DNA of 64,000 nt, from NCBI RefSeq assembly GCF_030730905.1, contig NZ_JAVAMP010000005.1:62001-126000 (forward strand), read 5' to 3'. Under the pieces are notes generated by a model, which was not told the DNA's origin, searched no databases, and saw only the letters and a list, made by a program, of their open reading frames with translations. Source of the stretch: Chengkuizengella axinellae (lineage in GTDB: Bacteria; Bacillota; Bacilli; Paenibacillales; KCTC-33759). This document shows, piece by piece, positions 1-8,365 of the stretch. A program made the position numbers and the translations under genes. Position 1 is the first letter of the stretch, and each line of letters starts with the position of its first letter.

Positions 1-1348
1 CATAAGTATATAAATGAAGGAGCTCACCTTTATATCCACTTTGATTTAACGCTTTTCTAGCCAGGTCTATATCATAATCATCTATATATGAATCCATCTG
101 TTGATTTGGTAAAAATCCACTAGCAGGCATATGTCTTCTTTCACCTAATTTCTCTATCATTAACGCCCTATTCATAACATGATGCATGGCTTTTCTAAAG
201 TTCCCATTTTGATGTGATCCTTGTTTTTGCTGATTAAATACTAAATAAGTACAGCCATTCTCAATACTGTCTATTTTATTCAAATCTTTATTTTTACTTA
301 TGGAATTTGACCACATATGCAAATGTTTAAATTCTTCATCAGCAAGTAATATTTTTTTATCTTCCTTATAATTCGGCCATACCCAAACTTCGATTTGATC
401 CAAGTGAGCTCTTTCTTTGAAATAGCTCTCATTCACTTGCAGAATGAACATAGAGTCATCATTTTTTTCCACAGAAAATGGACCCGTACCTATCGGAAAT
501 GTAGCAAAACGATCATATTTATGTAAATCATCAGGTACAATAGACAATCTATCTGTACTTAGGAAATCTATAAATAATGCATTCGGTTCCTCAAGTTCAA
601 TACGGACAGCATACTCATTTACACAGGTTATTTTTTTGACATCTTTCATCATCCACCTATGTGGAGATTTCGTAGCTGGGTCTTGGATTCGTCTCACAGT
701 GTATGCTACATCTGATGACGTGAACGGTTTTCCATGATGGAAATGAATTCCTTTCCTCAAGAAAAATGTCCATATTTGATTGGATTCATCACTTGTCCAA
801 TAGTGGGATAGATGAGACTCGAGCTCATCCGTTTTTTCATTGAATACAACTAATGTATCAAAAATCTGACCGATCATATGAACTTCAGTTCTACGCCCTA
901 CAAAAGCTGGATCTAAAAATGGGATAGGTCTGTAAAATGGAAATCTAAGAATGTCCATCGACTTCGCCTGATCTTTTTGGATATGGTATCCTAGTTGGTT
1001 TTCTAACCAAATATAAAAGAGACCTCTTCCTTCTGAACTTATGTTATAGGTTTGTAAAACGGAGTTTGCACCTTGCAAATCACTTTTTAAAACCATATTT
1101 TTAGCGAGCTCCATGATCAGATCATCTTTCTCTTTTAAAAATGTCACCTTAGAAACATTTCCTCGCCCTCTTCCAGGTGACCACCTGATCCACTTTCGAT
1201 CTTCCATTTTTCTTAAAAGAAAATTAGTATTTCGTTTAGTGCTATGTAAAACCTCACTGATTTGATCTAATTTCACTTCAATCCACACGTCATTTTCAAC
1301 TGTGTAAAAATGATTCCTTAATCGAAGATAATGCTCTTCTACTAACAT
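1..1348 (-). CDS. SgrR-family transcriptional regulator, C-terminus cut by window edge
   Basis: Reading leftward from the ATG at 1348 gives an open frame of 449 codons that runs off the window. The first ~100 residues look like the SgrR N-terminal winged helix; from about residue 130 the protein resembles an ABC-type oligopeptide/solute-binding protein (SBP_bac_5), with the typical HFHHGKPFTSSDVAYTV and IGTGPF signatures. SgrR-type regulators bind DNA through the first domain and probably sense a small ligand through the second. It is divergent from the MFS transporter that starts at 1474, 125 bp away, a common pairing in Bacillus and Paenibacillus, so it probably controls that exporter. The ligand is unknown. 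Confidence 0.85.
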   Translation of the reverse strand, partial: MLVEEHYLRLRNHFYTVENDVWIEVKLDQISEVLHSTKRNTNFLLRKMEDRKWIRWSPGRGRGNVSKVTFLKEKDDLIMELAKNMVLKSDLQGANSVLQTYNISSEGRGLFYIWLENQLGYHIQKDQAKSMDILRFPFYRPIPFLDPAFVGRRTEVHMIGQIFDTLVVFNEKTDELESHLSHYWTSDESNQIWTFFLRKGIHFHHGKPFTSSDVAYTVRRIQDPATKSPHRWMMKDVKKITCVNEYAVRIELEEPNALFIDFLSTDRLSIVPDDLHKYDRFATFPIGTGPFSVEKNDDSMFILQVNESYFKERAHLDQIEVWVWPNYKEDKKILLADEEFKHLHMWSNSISKNKDLNKIDSIENGCTYLVFNQQKQGSHQNGNFRKAMHHVMNRALMIEKLGERRHMPASGFLPNQQMDSYIDDYDIDLARKALNQSGYKGELLHLYTY

Positions 1349-1473
1349 ATCTTTATCACATCCTATATCGCATTTATTCTTATAAAAGGTGAAAAACTGA
1401 ATGATGTAATTTCACTTTTTTTCATCTTAAATCCATTTACAATAGAAATCAACAAAAGAAGGGGTGATAAACA

Positions 1474-2709
1474 ATGATTACAGCTAAGCAAAATACAGCG
1501 ATCCAAGAAAAAAGAGAGAGTATTTCTATATGGATGAATAAAAACTTTGTCATTCTTTTTATTACAGGCTCCATCCTTGCTTTTGGAAGCAAGGTTTATG
1601 AATTGGCACTCCCACTCATTTTGTACGAATTAACGCAGTCTTCCGTTATTATGTCTACTATGAGAGGCATTGAGTTTTTGCCTAACCTTTTATTAGCCAT
1701 GTTTATTGGTGTGATAGTAGATCGAGTAAATAAAAAAAGATGGTCTTTAATGGCGATCGTGTTTCAAATCATTGTTCTATTCATGCTTTTTATACTTATT
1801 CAATTCGGAAACCATAATCTTATCCTATTTTATATTTCAGGATTTATGTTGATGACGTGTTCTTATGCTTACTATAACGCACAAGCTAGTATTGTGAAGC
1901 AGGTGTTACCTACTCAGCTATTAACTTCTGCGAATGCATCCTTTTCATTTGTACACAAGTTTGTTGGCATTATGGGCCCCGCAATCACAGGTTTTATATT
2001 GCTGCTGTCTGACTTACACTATGGATTGCTTATAACATCCACAGCGTTTTCCTTCGCATTTTTCTTATTACTATTTTTGGATTCAAAAGAACTAGTAAAG
2101 AAACGAAAATCTAACTTTTGGGAGGATTTAAAAGCTGGATGGAAAGAACTGAGAAGGAATAAACCACTTTGGTTGATTACCATCCTTGTGATCTTTTCGA
2201 ATTCTACTATTGGTATGGTAGATACAATGGTGATCTTCTTTGCAAAAGACGAATTAAAGCTAGATAGTTCTCAATTAGGAATCGTTTTATCATGTGCTGG
2301 AATCGGAGGATTAGTTGGGAGTAGTATTGTAAGTTATATTCGAAAAAAATTTTCCCTTGGTTTTATTTTAGGAGTATCCACTCTATTAACAGGATTAGCC
2401 TATTTCGTTTTATTTATGACTGAGAACATTTGGTTGTTGGGAGTTGGATTATTTTTAGAAGGGTTATTCGGCATCATTGGAACGATATGTATTTGGTCTT
2501 ACCGACAAGAAACAACCCCACAACAATTCATTGGCAGGATAAGCGGAATCACAGGTTCTATCTTTAAACTTGGCATGCCCTTTGCTATTTTTGCTTCAGG
2601 TTGGATTGCAGAATGGTATGATCCAAGCACTGTATTTTTACTCGCATTCATATTGAATATCTTTATTTTTATATGGGTTCGAAAATCACCATTATGGAAG
2701 GTGGCATAA
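1474..2709 (+). CDS. MFS transporter (drug-efflux type)
   Basis: A 411-residue, very hydrophobic protein with about 12 membrane segments and an MFS_3-like layout. The loop between helices 2 and 3 holds GVIVDRVNKKRW, the MFS motif A position, and the cytoplasmic centre (about residues 205-230) is basic. An AAGGGGTGA ribosome binding site lies 7-8 bases before the ATG. It is probably a proton-coupled exporter in the cytoplasmic membrane, controlled by the divergent SgrR-like regulator. The substrate cannot be told from the sequence. Confidence 0.85.
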   Translation: MITAKQNTAIQEKRESISIWMNKNFVILFITGSILAFGSKVYELALPLILYELTQSSVIMSTMRGIEFLPNLLLAMFIGVIVDRVNKKRWSLMAIVFQIIVLFMLFILIQFGNHNLILFYISGFMLMTCSYAYYNAQASIVKQVLPTQLLTSANASFSFVHKFVGIMGPAITGFILLLSDLHYGLLITSTAFSFAFFLLLFLDSKELVKKRKSNFWEDLKAGWKELRRNKPLWLITILVIFSNSTIGMVDTMVIFFAKDELKLDSSQLGIVLSCAGIGGLVGSSIVSYIRKKFSLGFILGVSTLLTGLAYFVLFMTENIWLLGVGLFLEGLFGIIGTICIWSYRQETTPQQFIGRISGITGSIFKLGMPFAIFASGWIAEWYDPSTVFLLAFILNIFIFIWVRKSPLWKVA

Positions 2710-2863
2710 TGAAGTTGTATTGGAACAAGTATTCGATTGGCTTAAAAGTGTTAGGGATCAAAAAAGTAATTGCAGTATCACATTTACAATATTCATTATA
2801 AAAATATAGAACTTATAGTATCATTTAAAGTAGGAAGAATCAATTTAAATCTTAGGAGTGAAA

Positions 2864-3538
2864 ATGATGGATAATTTGGAAATTTGGAATGATGTAGACG
2901 TATATTTCAGCACAAAACTACGTGCTAATGATCAGATCATGGATTCTATACTAACTGCAAATACAGAAGCTGACTTGCCCGCTATTGATGTCTCTCCTAA
3001 CCAAGGTAGATTACTTTATTTACTTGCAAAACTTAAAGGTGCAAAAAACATTTTAGAAATAGGAACACTTGGTGGTTATAGCAGTGTTTGGCTTGGAAGA
3101 GCCTTACCAGAAGAGGGACGCCTCACCTCACTAGAATATAGTCCAAATCATGCAAATGTAGCAAGAGAAAACATTAAACAAGCAGGATTAGAAGATAAAA
3201 TTGAAGTTATTGTTGGAGCCGCACTTGATTCATTACAGATGCTTGAAGAAAAGTCAGACCCTAGATTTGACTTCATCTTTATTGATGCCGATAAACCAAA
3301 CAACCCTAACTATTTGAAATGGGCGCTAAAACTTGCAAAACCTGGTGCTGTGATCATTGGAGATAATGTTGTCCGCAGTGGAAATGTCATTGATGAAGCC
3401 AGTGATGACTTAGGTGTTCAGGGTACACGTCAATTCATCGATTTATTATCAGAAGAGTCACGTATCGAATCTACTGCAATTCAAACTGTTGGGGCAAAAG
3501 GATACGATGGATTTGTATTAGGTATTGTAAAAGAATAG
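2864..3538 (+). CDS. SAM-dependent O-methyltransferase (catechol/caffeoyl-CoA type)
   Basis: A 224-residue class I methyltransferase of the Methyltransf_3 family. It has the SAM motif ILEIGTLGGYSS at about residue 60 and the metal/substrate motif FIFIDADKPNNPNY at about 140, with GDNVVRSG further on. Family members methylate catechol-like hydroxyls with a divalent cation. An in-frame GTG at 2858 overlaps the AGGAG ribosome binding site (2854-2858), so I prefer the ATG at 2864 or at 2867. It is a lone gene followed by a good terminator at 3569. Confidence 0.85.
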   Translation: MMDNLEIWNDVDVYFSTKLRANDQIMDSILTANTEADLPAIDVSPNQGRLLYLLAKLKGAKNILEIGTLGGYSSVWLGRALPEEGRLTSLEYSPNHANVARENIKQAGLEDKIEVIVGAALDSLQMLEEKSDPRFDFIFIDADKPNNPNYLKWALKLAKPGAVIIGDNVVRSGNVIDEASDDLGVQGTRQFIDLLSEESRIESTAIQTVGAKGYDGFVLGIVKE

Positions 3539-3568
3539 TTGCAATTAAATTAGAAAGCAATAAAGTTT

Positions 3569-3606
3569 AAATAAACATTACGATAATGTGATGTTTATTT
3601 TTTTAT
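3569..3606 (+). terminator. Rho-independent terminator after the O-methyltransferase
   Basis: AAATAAACAT at 3569-3578 pairs with ATGTTTATTT at 3591-3600, with further pairing inside the loop (ATTA/TAAT), and is followed by a run of T. Confidence 0.75.
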
Positions 3607-3628
3607 ACTAAAGCAAATCATCTAAGAC

Positions 3629-3659
3629 TTTACCTTCCCGTTACGTTAATGTATATAAT
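3629..3659 (+). promoter_or_regulatory. MerR-type promoter with 19-bp spacer and operator
   Basis: TTTACC (3629-3634) and TATAAT (3654-3659) are separated by exactly 19 bases, the over-long spacing that MerR-family activators act on. The spacer holds an imperfect inverted repeat centred on CGTTACG (3632-3652; ACnTTnnCGT-T-ACGnnAAnGT). It lies 60 bases before the MerR-methyltransferase start, which points to autoregulation. Confidence 0.75.
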
Positions 3660-3718
3660 GAAGTAAATCTACAAAAGTGTAATGATATGAAATAAGACCG
3701 TAAGGGTGAAAAATAGAT

Positions 3719-4726
3719 ATGAAAATAAACGAAGTAGCTAAAAAATTAAATATATCTGCTAGAGCGATCCGCTTCTATGAAGAAAAAGGATTAATCTCAC
3801 CCGAGAAGCAAAAAGAAAATGCATACCGCATTTTTAATGAAAAAGATATATTGAGATTACAAACCATTATCGCTTTAAGAGAAATCGGCATTCCAATTCA
3901 AGAAATTAAAAAGGTTTTATCAAATATGGAGCAAAAGGATCAGAGGGAAGTTAAACACTATCTGGATTTACAACGTGCAACAATGTATACTCAGTGGATT
4001 GAATTAAAGCAGCAGCTTGATACAATAGATGAAATGATGGATAGATTGAACGATAATAGCTCATTAGAATTAGAGGAAATATTCGAACTTGCGGAAGGAT
4101 CAAAAAGATTAAGTACCATTCGGAAACAATGGAGTGATCAATGGGGATTCGACCAACTAGCCCCATCTTTTGATCAACGAATTTTAGATGTTTTTCCAGA
4201 GATAAAACAAACTGAACATTATGAACAGTCTCTAAATACAGCAGTTGAATGGATTTCTCCCAATAAGGGGGAAGTTGGATTAGATATTGGGGTTGGGACC
4301 GGTAACTTTGCAGGGAAATTTGTCTCAAAAAGTATTAAAATCAAGGGCATTGATCAATCAAAAGAAATGCTGAAACAATGCCATATAAAATACCCTCAAC
4401 TCGAAACTAAACTCGGTAATTTCCTTGCTGTTCCGTTTTCTAATAATGAATTTGACTTTGTTATTTCCAGTTTTACATACCATCATTTGAAGGATGAGCA
4501 AAAAATGCTTGCTTTAGAAGAGGTACATCGAATTTTAAAACCACATGGACGTGTTTGCATTGTAGATTTTATGCTTAAAGATGGAGGAACATCTCTATCC
4601 AATGAAAAAAATAAACAGTACACAAACCGTTCAGTACTGTTAAAACAACTTCATAATAAGGACTACATTACCATCCATCAGCAAATCAATGAATTTATTC
4701 ATATTGTATATGGTGTCAGGAGGTGA
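3719..4726 (+). CDS. MerR-family regulator fused to a SAM methyltransferase
   Basis: 335 residues in three parts. Residues 1-75 are a MerR winged helix (ISARAIRFYEEKGLI, then a YRIFNEKDILRLQTI wing). Residues 80-125 form the helical dimerisation region. From about 180 there is a class I methyltransferase with the SAM loop LDIGVGTGNFAG and FDFVISSFTYHH. MerR proteins normally carry a ligand-binding domain at this place; here an enzyme, or an enzyme-derived SAM/substrate sensor, occupies it. The gene has its own MerR-type promoter and ends 14 bp before a convergent hydrolase. What it methylates or senses is unknown. Confidence 0.85.
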   Translation: MKINEVAKKLNISARAIRFYEEKGLISPEKQKENAYRIFNEKDILRLQTIIALREIGIPIQEIKKVLSNMEQKDQREVKHYLDLQRATMYTQWIELKQQLDTIDEMMDRLNDNSSLELEEIFELAEGSKRLSTIRKQWSDQWGFDQLAPSFDQRILDVFPEIKQTEHYEQSLNTAVEWISPNKGEVGLDIGVGTGNFAGKFVSKSIKIKGIDQSKEMLKQCHIKYPQLETKLGNFLAVPFSNNEFDFVISSFTYHHLKDEQKMLALEEVHRILKPHGRVCIVDFMLKDGGTSLSNEKNKQYTNRSVLLKQLHNKDYITIHQQINEFIHIVYGVRR

Positions 4727-4740
4727 TTTATCATGATATT

Positions 4741-5451
4741 TTAATCAGCTCTTAACCACTCCATCATATCCCTTACCATTTCTGGTGAAATGACATGATT
4801 GATATTTTCATAGATCATTAAATCTACATTATCTCTTTTCTTATGCCTAGTTAAATAAGTATAATAATCCTTTTGTCCATCAATATGTACGGTTGTATCT
4901 GAATCACCATGCATTAATAGTACTGGTGATGAACAGTTATCAGACTGAACAGGATCATACTCTTTTAATAAATTCATTTCATCTACTGTTAATTCATGTC
5001 TATTCCCCATTTTTCTAAAAACCTGCTCAGATAAAACAAACGAACCTGAACCATTTATATTAATTAAACCTCCCAATGATTTCCTTGTCGCGAAAATACC
5101 ATTTACAATAAAACCTCCCATGGAACTGCCTACAAGGATGATTTCATGTTCAGTGACTCCTAGTGTGTTTATAAGTTCATCCCATTCGTCTATCGATTCC
5201 ATCACTGTTTTCCAAAAATAGTTTTGTATCACTTTATCATCAAAATGATTCTCCAAACAATTCCTTGTATCATGATATATCAGTTCAGGATAAACCACCT
5301 GATAACCTTCATTAGCTAACAGTTCGCCAATATCTTGATTACTCTCTACATTAGTTCCCCATCCATGATAGAAAATGATGGCTTTATTTTTACTCTTTGC
5401 TGCGGGTTTAAGGATGCTGTACTTCAATTCATTATCTATAATATTTTTCAT
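4741..5451 (-). CDS. Alpha/beta hydrolase (dienelactone hydrolase/YitV-like)
   Basis: A 236-residue cytoplasmic hydrolase without a signal peptide. It shows the oxyanion motif FYHGWGTN near residue 27, the nucleophile elbow GSSMGG near 110, the acid in HGDSDTTV near 181, and the catalytic histidine in NINHVIS near 218. All parts of a Ser-Asp-His triad are present. The substrate is probably a carboxylic or acyl ester but cannot be named. It converges on the MerR-methyltransferase gene with 14 bp between the stops. Confidence 0.8.
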   Translation of the reverse strand: MKNIIDNELKYSILKPAAKSKNKAIIFYHGWGTNVESNQDIGELLANEGYQVVYPELIYHDTRNCLENHFDDKVIQNYFWKTVMESIDEWDELINTLGVTEHEIILVGSSMGGFIVNGIFATRKSLGGLININGSGSFVLSEQVFRKMGNRHELTVDEMNLLKEYDPVQSDNCSSPVLLMHGDSDTTVHIDGQKDYYTYLTRHKKRDNVDLMIYENINHVISPEMVRDMMEWLRAD

Positions 5452-5589
5452 AGTGAGCCTTTCTTTCTGTGAGAAGGTTTATCTTCTACGACTACTAAAT
5501 CCATGTTTTTAACTTCCTCAATCATAACAGATTGTTCCCTTATTCGGTTTTTAATTACAACATAAACTCCAATCTGAGCTCTCACATTG

Positions 5590-6159
5590 TCATTTCATTT
5601 TATGCCATTTTAAATCTTCATTCTTAAATACATTTGTATTTTTAGGGTAGCCGTAATAATACAGTTCATTTCCATATTTATCAAATGCTATAGGATTTAG
5701 AAAATTGATTTGTTTTGAAAATGGAAACAAAAATGAGATGCGCTCTCCCATACTTATTTCTTTTCTTTCCGTATAAGATTCCGCACCTGCTTCTATATAT
5801 GCTATTTCTTCATCGTTTGACACTATACTCAAAAAGGTAGCTTCCTCGTTTTTCAATGTAAAGCTCATTCCTCCAACTGTTTGAAGAATATCAGAATTAT
5901 ACGGAATATAAGTAGAATTTGTACTTCTGAATAACAATCCTGCTTTTTCGACTAATACAGTTCGGTACATCTCTTCATCATCACTCTTAAATAAAAAAAT
6001 GCTAAATGAACCTAGCTCATAATCCTCCATCAACACAGCATCGTTTGATAGAAAGGTATGGTTTTTAGCAGCTCCTAACGCTGTTAGCCTATACCCAATA
6101 AGAAAATAAATGAATATGATTACAACTATTATTAGTATGACAAACCTTCTCTTTTTCAC
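5590..6159 (-). CDS. Hypothetical protein with one N-terminal membrane anchor
   Basis: 189 residues. Residues 5-26 form one strong hydrophobic segment after a KKRR start, so the remaining part should face outside as a signal-anchored domain. No cysteine follows the helix, so it is not a lipoprotein. The rest is beta-rich with no motif I recognise. A lone gene; function unknown. Confidence 0.6.
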   Translation of the reverse strand: MKKRRFVILIIVVIIFIYFLIGYRLTALGAAKNHTFLSNDAVLMEDYELGSFSIFLFKSDDEEMYRTVLVEKAGLLFRSTNSTYIPYNSDILQTVGGMSFTLKNEEATFLSIVSNDEEIAYIEAGAESYTERKEISMGERISFLFPFSKQINFLNPIAFDKYGNELYYYGYPKNTNVFKNEDLKWHKMK

Positions 6160-6358
6160 ACTTCACATCAACCTTTCACTAAGATATTCCATATATACGT
6201 ATAAGGTTATTTTATATTATTATGTTAAAATTTTTAATATCTAATTATTTCAAACGTTCATAGTATAATCAATCTTATGCTCTATAGATTTCCTTTAGTA
6301 AATCTTTTAAAGAAAACTTACTTAGGTCAAAAAGAAAAGAATAGGTGTGATAGTAATA

Positions 6359-6770
6359 ATGAAATATAATTTTCAAGCATGGAATGATTTACTAGCTAAT
6401 CATTACTTATCGTGTCAAAATAAAACCCTTCAATGTAGATTAAATATCCAACCTCCTACAAATGAAAAGGAAATTGAAACACTGGAGGAAAAATAACACC
6501 CTTATTTTTACCTCATTTGGTAATGGTGGTTTTTTAGGAATTGATCTAAAATATAACTATGGTGAAGTAATTTATTTAACTACTAATTATCATATGCACG
6601 GTTATAGACTTGGTCAAAAATTTGCTTCTTTCTTTAACAATTGGGTCAACCTTTTTTGTGCTGGTCATTGGGGAGAAGATTTTTACTTATTTAGCTCAGA
6701 AGATAAACCTTATATTAATAAAAATTCATTCAATTCAAATAAGTGGAAAGTATGGATTAAATCTCAATAA
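6359..6770 (+). pseudogene. SMI1/KNR4 (SUKH)-like protein, internally deleted and frameshifted
   Basis: An ATG at 6359 opens a frame ending at 6496 whose last residues (PPTNEKEIETLEEK) look like the start of a SUKH domain, where LGFKLP-type sequence normally follows. From about 6490 the continuation is in another frame: NTLIFTSFGNGGFLGIDL to the stop at 6770, matching the central and C-terminal SUKH part (glycine-rich GNGG, LGIDL). The segment between is missing, so the junction looks like an out-of-frame deletion. SUKH proteins often serve as immunity proteins against polymorphic toxins. The downstream 102-codon frame could still be translated, but has no convincing ribosome binding site. 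Confidence 0.6.
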
Positions 6771-6907
6771 AATATCCCTTCCATGTAATATGAATTAATC
6801 AAAACTCATGAAATTCAATCTAATTTATTAGTTTTGATCAAACTTTGTTTTATATGATCTCTATCTTACTGGAAAAATTCAAATCTCAAGGTTAAATTCT
6901 CTACTGT

Positions 6908-7468
6908 TCAAAAAACCTTAGCGTATATACAAGTATCTCTTAATCCGCTACCATCAATTGACACACTGTCATTTCTAAAAGTCCCTTCTAATGTATAACC
7001 TAATTTCTCTGGAATTGCACGACTCTTTACATTTGTTGAACCACAGCGTACCTCTATTCTTCTTGCATTCAACTCTTGTGCTGCAAATTCCGTAATTCCT
7101 TGAACTGCTTCGGTCATATAACCCTTTCCACTGAATCTGGAATCGATCCAATAACCAATTTCAAAGCTTGGTATGGACCAATTTATTCTATGCAACCCTG
7201 TTGAGGCAACTAATTGACCTGTTTCTTTCAAAAAAACAAGTAATCGTAAATCTTCTCTCTTTAAAAAGTTAATGTGGGCTTCCCTAATGTTGATTTCAAC
7301 ATCTTCTGATGTTTGATGCTTCTGAGCAAAGGGCATCCATGGTTTTAATTCAGTGATAGAAGCGTTAATCGCTTCATAAACAACCTGACCATCACCTGGT
7401 TTTGGCATACGGATGAGTAATCTTTCTGTTGTAAATTGTGTTGGAAAATCGAGTAGTAATGGATTCAC
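6908..7468 (-). CDS. GNAT N-acetyltransferase, RimJ/RimL type
   Basis: 186 residues with the layout of ribosomal-protein-alanine acetyltransferases: an N-terminal TERLLIRMPKPGD, the acceptor strand FEIGYWIDSRFSGKGYMTEAV with the acetyl-CoA loop near residue 110-120, and the C-terminal NVKSRAIPEKLGYTLEGTFR. A GGAGGG site precedes the ATG. It probably transfers acetyl from acetyl-CoA to an N-terminal or small-molecule amine; the exact substrate cannot be inferred. Monocistronic. Confidence 0.85.
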   Translation of the reverse strand: MNPLLLDFPTQFTTERLLIRMPKPGDGQVVYEAINASITELKPWMPFAQKHQTSEDVEINIREAHINFLKREDLRLLVFLKETGQLVASTGLHRINWSIPSFEIGYWIDSRFSGKGYMTEAVQGITEFAAQELNARRIEVRCGSTNVKSRAIPEKLGYTLEGTFRNDSVSIDGSGLRDTCIYAKVF

Positions 7469-7604
7469 GATTCAATCCCTCCTGTAGTCAGTTACTAGAA
7501 TTGTATTTTATCCTAACAAAAATGCTTCATTTAATAAAGGAAGTTTTACAATCCACTAGTAAGAATCATATAGTTCTTTAAATAAGTCCATAGGAGTGAA
7601 AACT

Positions 7605-8087
7605 CTATAATAGGATCTTACACATCCTATACCTTGGCACAGAATGCTTCTCTTCTTTTTTTAACATTTTAAACCCTTGTTTTTTATAAAAATAAATAGC
7701 TCTTTCATTTGTTGTTGTCACACGAAGGTGATATTCAGTTACTTCATGTTTCTTAAATATCTTATCAGCATATTGAATTAATTGATCTCCAAACCCTTTA
7801 TTTCGATATTCTTCAATTAAATAAAAAAGGTTTACATATCCAATTATTTTCCCTTCATATGGTTTTATTTGCATTGTGATTTGTCCAATAGGTTGATTAT
7901 TATTTTTAACAATGACTAGTCCATCTGGAAAACTAACTAAACGTTCCTTTAACTTATTCATATAACTCTCTCTACTTCCTGATAAAGAATCATCACCAAA
8001 GCTAACAACATACGAATCTTTTCTAAACTTGTATAGTGTTTCAAAATCCTGCTCTATATCTATTGTATGATATGAAAACATATTCAA
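7605..8087 (-). CDS. GNAT N-acetyltransferase
   Basis: 160 residues. The GNAT core is clear: IGYVNLFYLIEEYRNKGFGDQLI (Q/R-x-x-G-x-G/A-type acetyl-CoA loop at NKGFGD) and NERAIYFYKKQGFK near the C-terminus. A GGGGG ribosome binding site precedes the ATG. The acceptor is unknown. Confidence 0.8.
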   Translation of the reverse strand: MNMFSYHTIDIEQDFETLYKFRKDSYVVSFGDDSLSGSRESYMNKLKERLVSFPDGLVIVKNNNQPIGQITMQIKPYEGKIIGYVNLFYLIEEYRNKGFGDQLIQYADKIFKKHEVTEYHLRVTTTNERAIYFYKKQGFKMLKKEEKHSVPRYRMCKILL

Positions 8088-8103
8088 CCCCCTAGTTAGT
8101 AGC

Positions 8104-8244
8104 CTATACTTTTCTATTTAGTGTTCTAAAAAGTTTGTTTTTTTCTACTCCAGAAAACATATCCTTAATTACAAATTGATTATTATCCACTTCATCTTCA
8201 CCATTAATAATAACATTTCGAACAACTTCTCTTTTCTGAAACAT
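8104..8244 (-). CDS. Possible 46-aa small protein or gene remnant
   Basis: An ATG at 8244 opens 46 codons (begins MFQKREVVRNVIINGEDE) with bacterial-looking composition rich in charged residues. There is no good ribosome binding site and no motif I recognise. It could be a 5' piece of a lost gene; kept only as a weak candidate. Confidence 0.22.
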   Translation of the reverse strand: MFQKREVVRNVIINGEDEVDNNQFVIKDMFSGVEKNKLFRTLNRKV

Positions 8245-8365
8245 TATGCTACTTAAGATAGAATTCTTTGACACGAATGTTTAGAATAATAAAACATATA
8301 TATTGGAGTAATTGTAAATTTTTGTTATACACTTATTATTTACAAATATGCAAGGAGGATATCGA

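Noticed and set aside
444-737. 97-codon plus-strand frame
   Set aside because: It lies opposite the SgrR-like gene, which reads through the same stretch with good domain matches.
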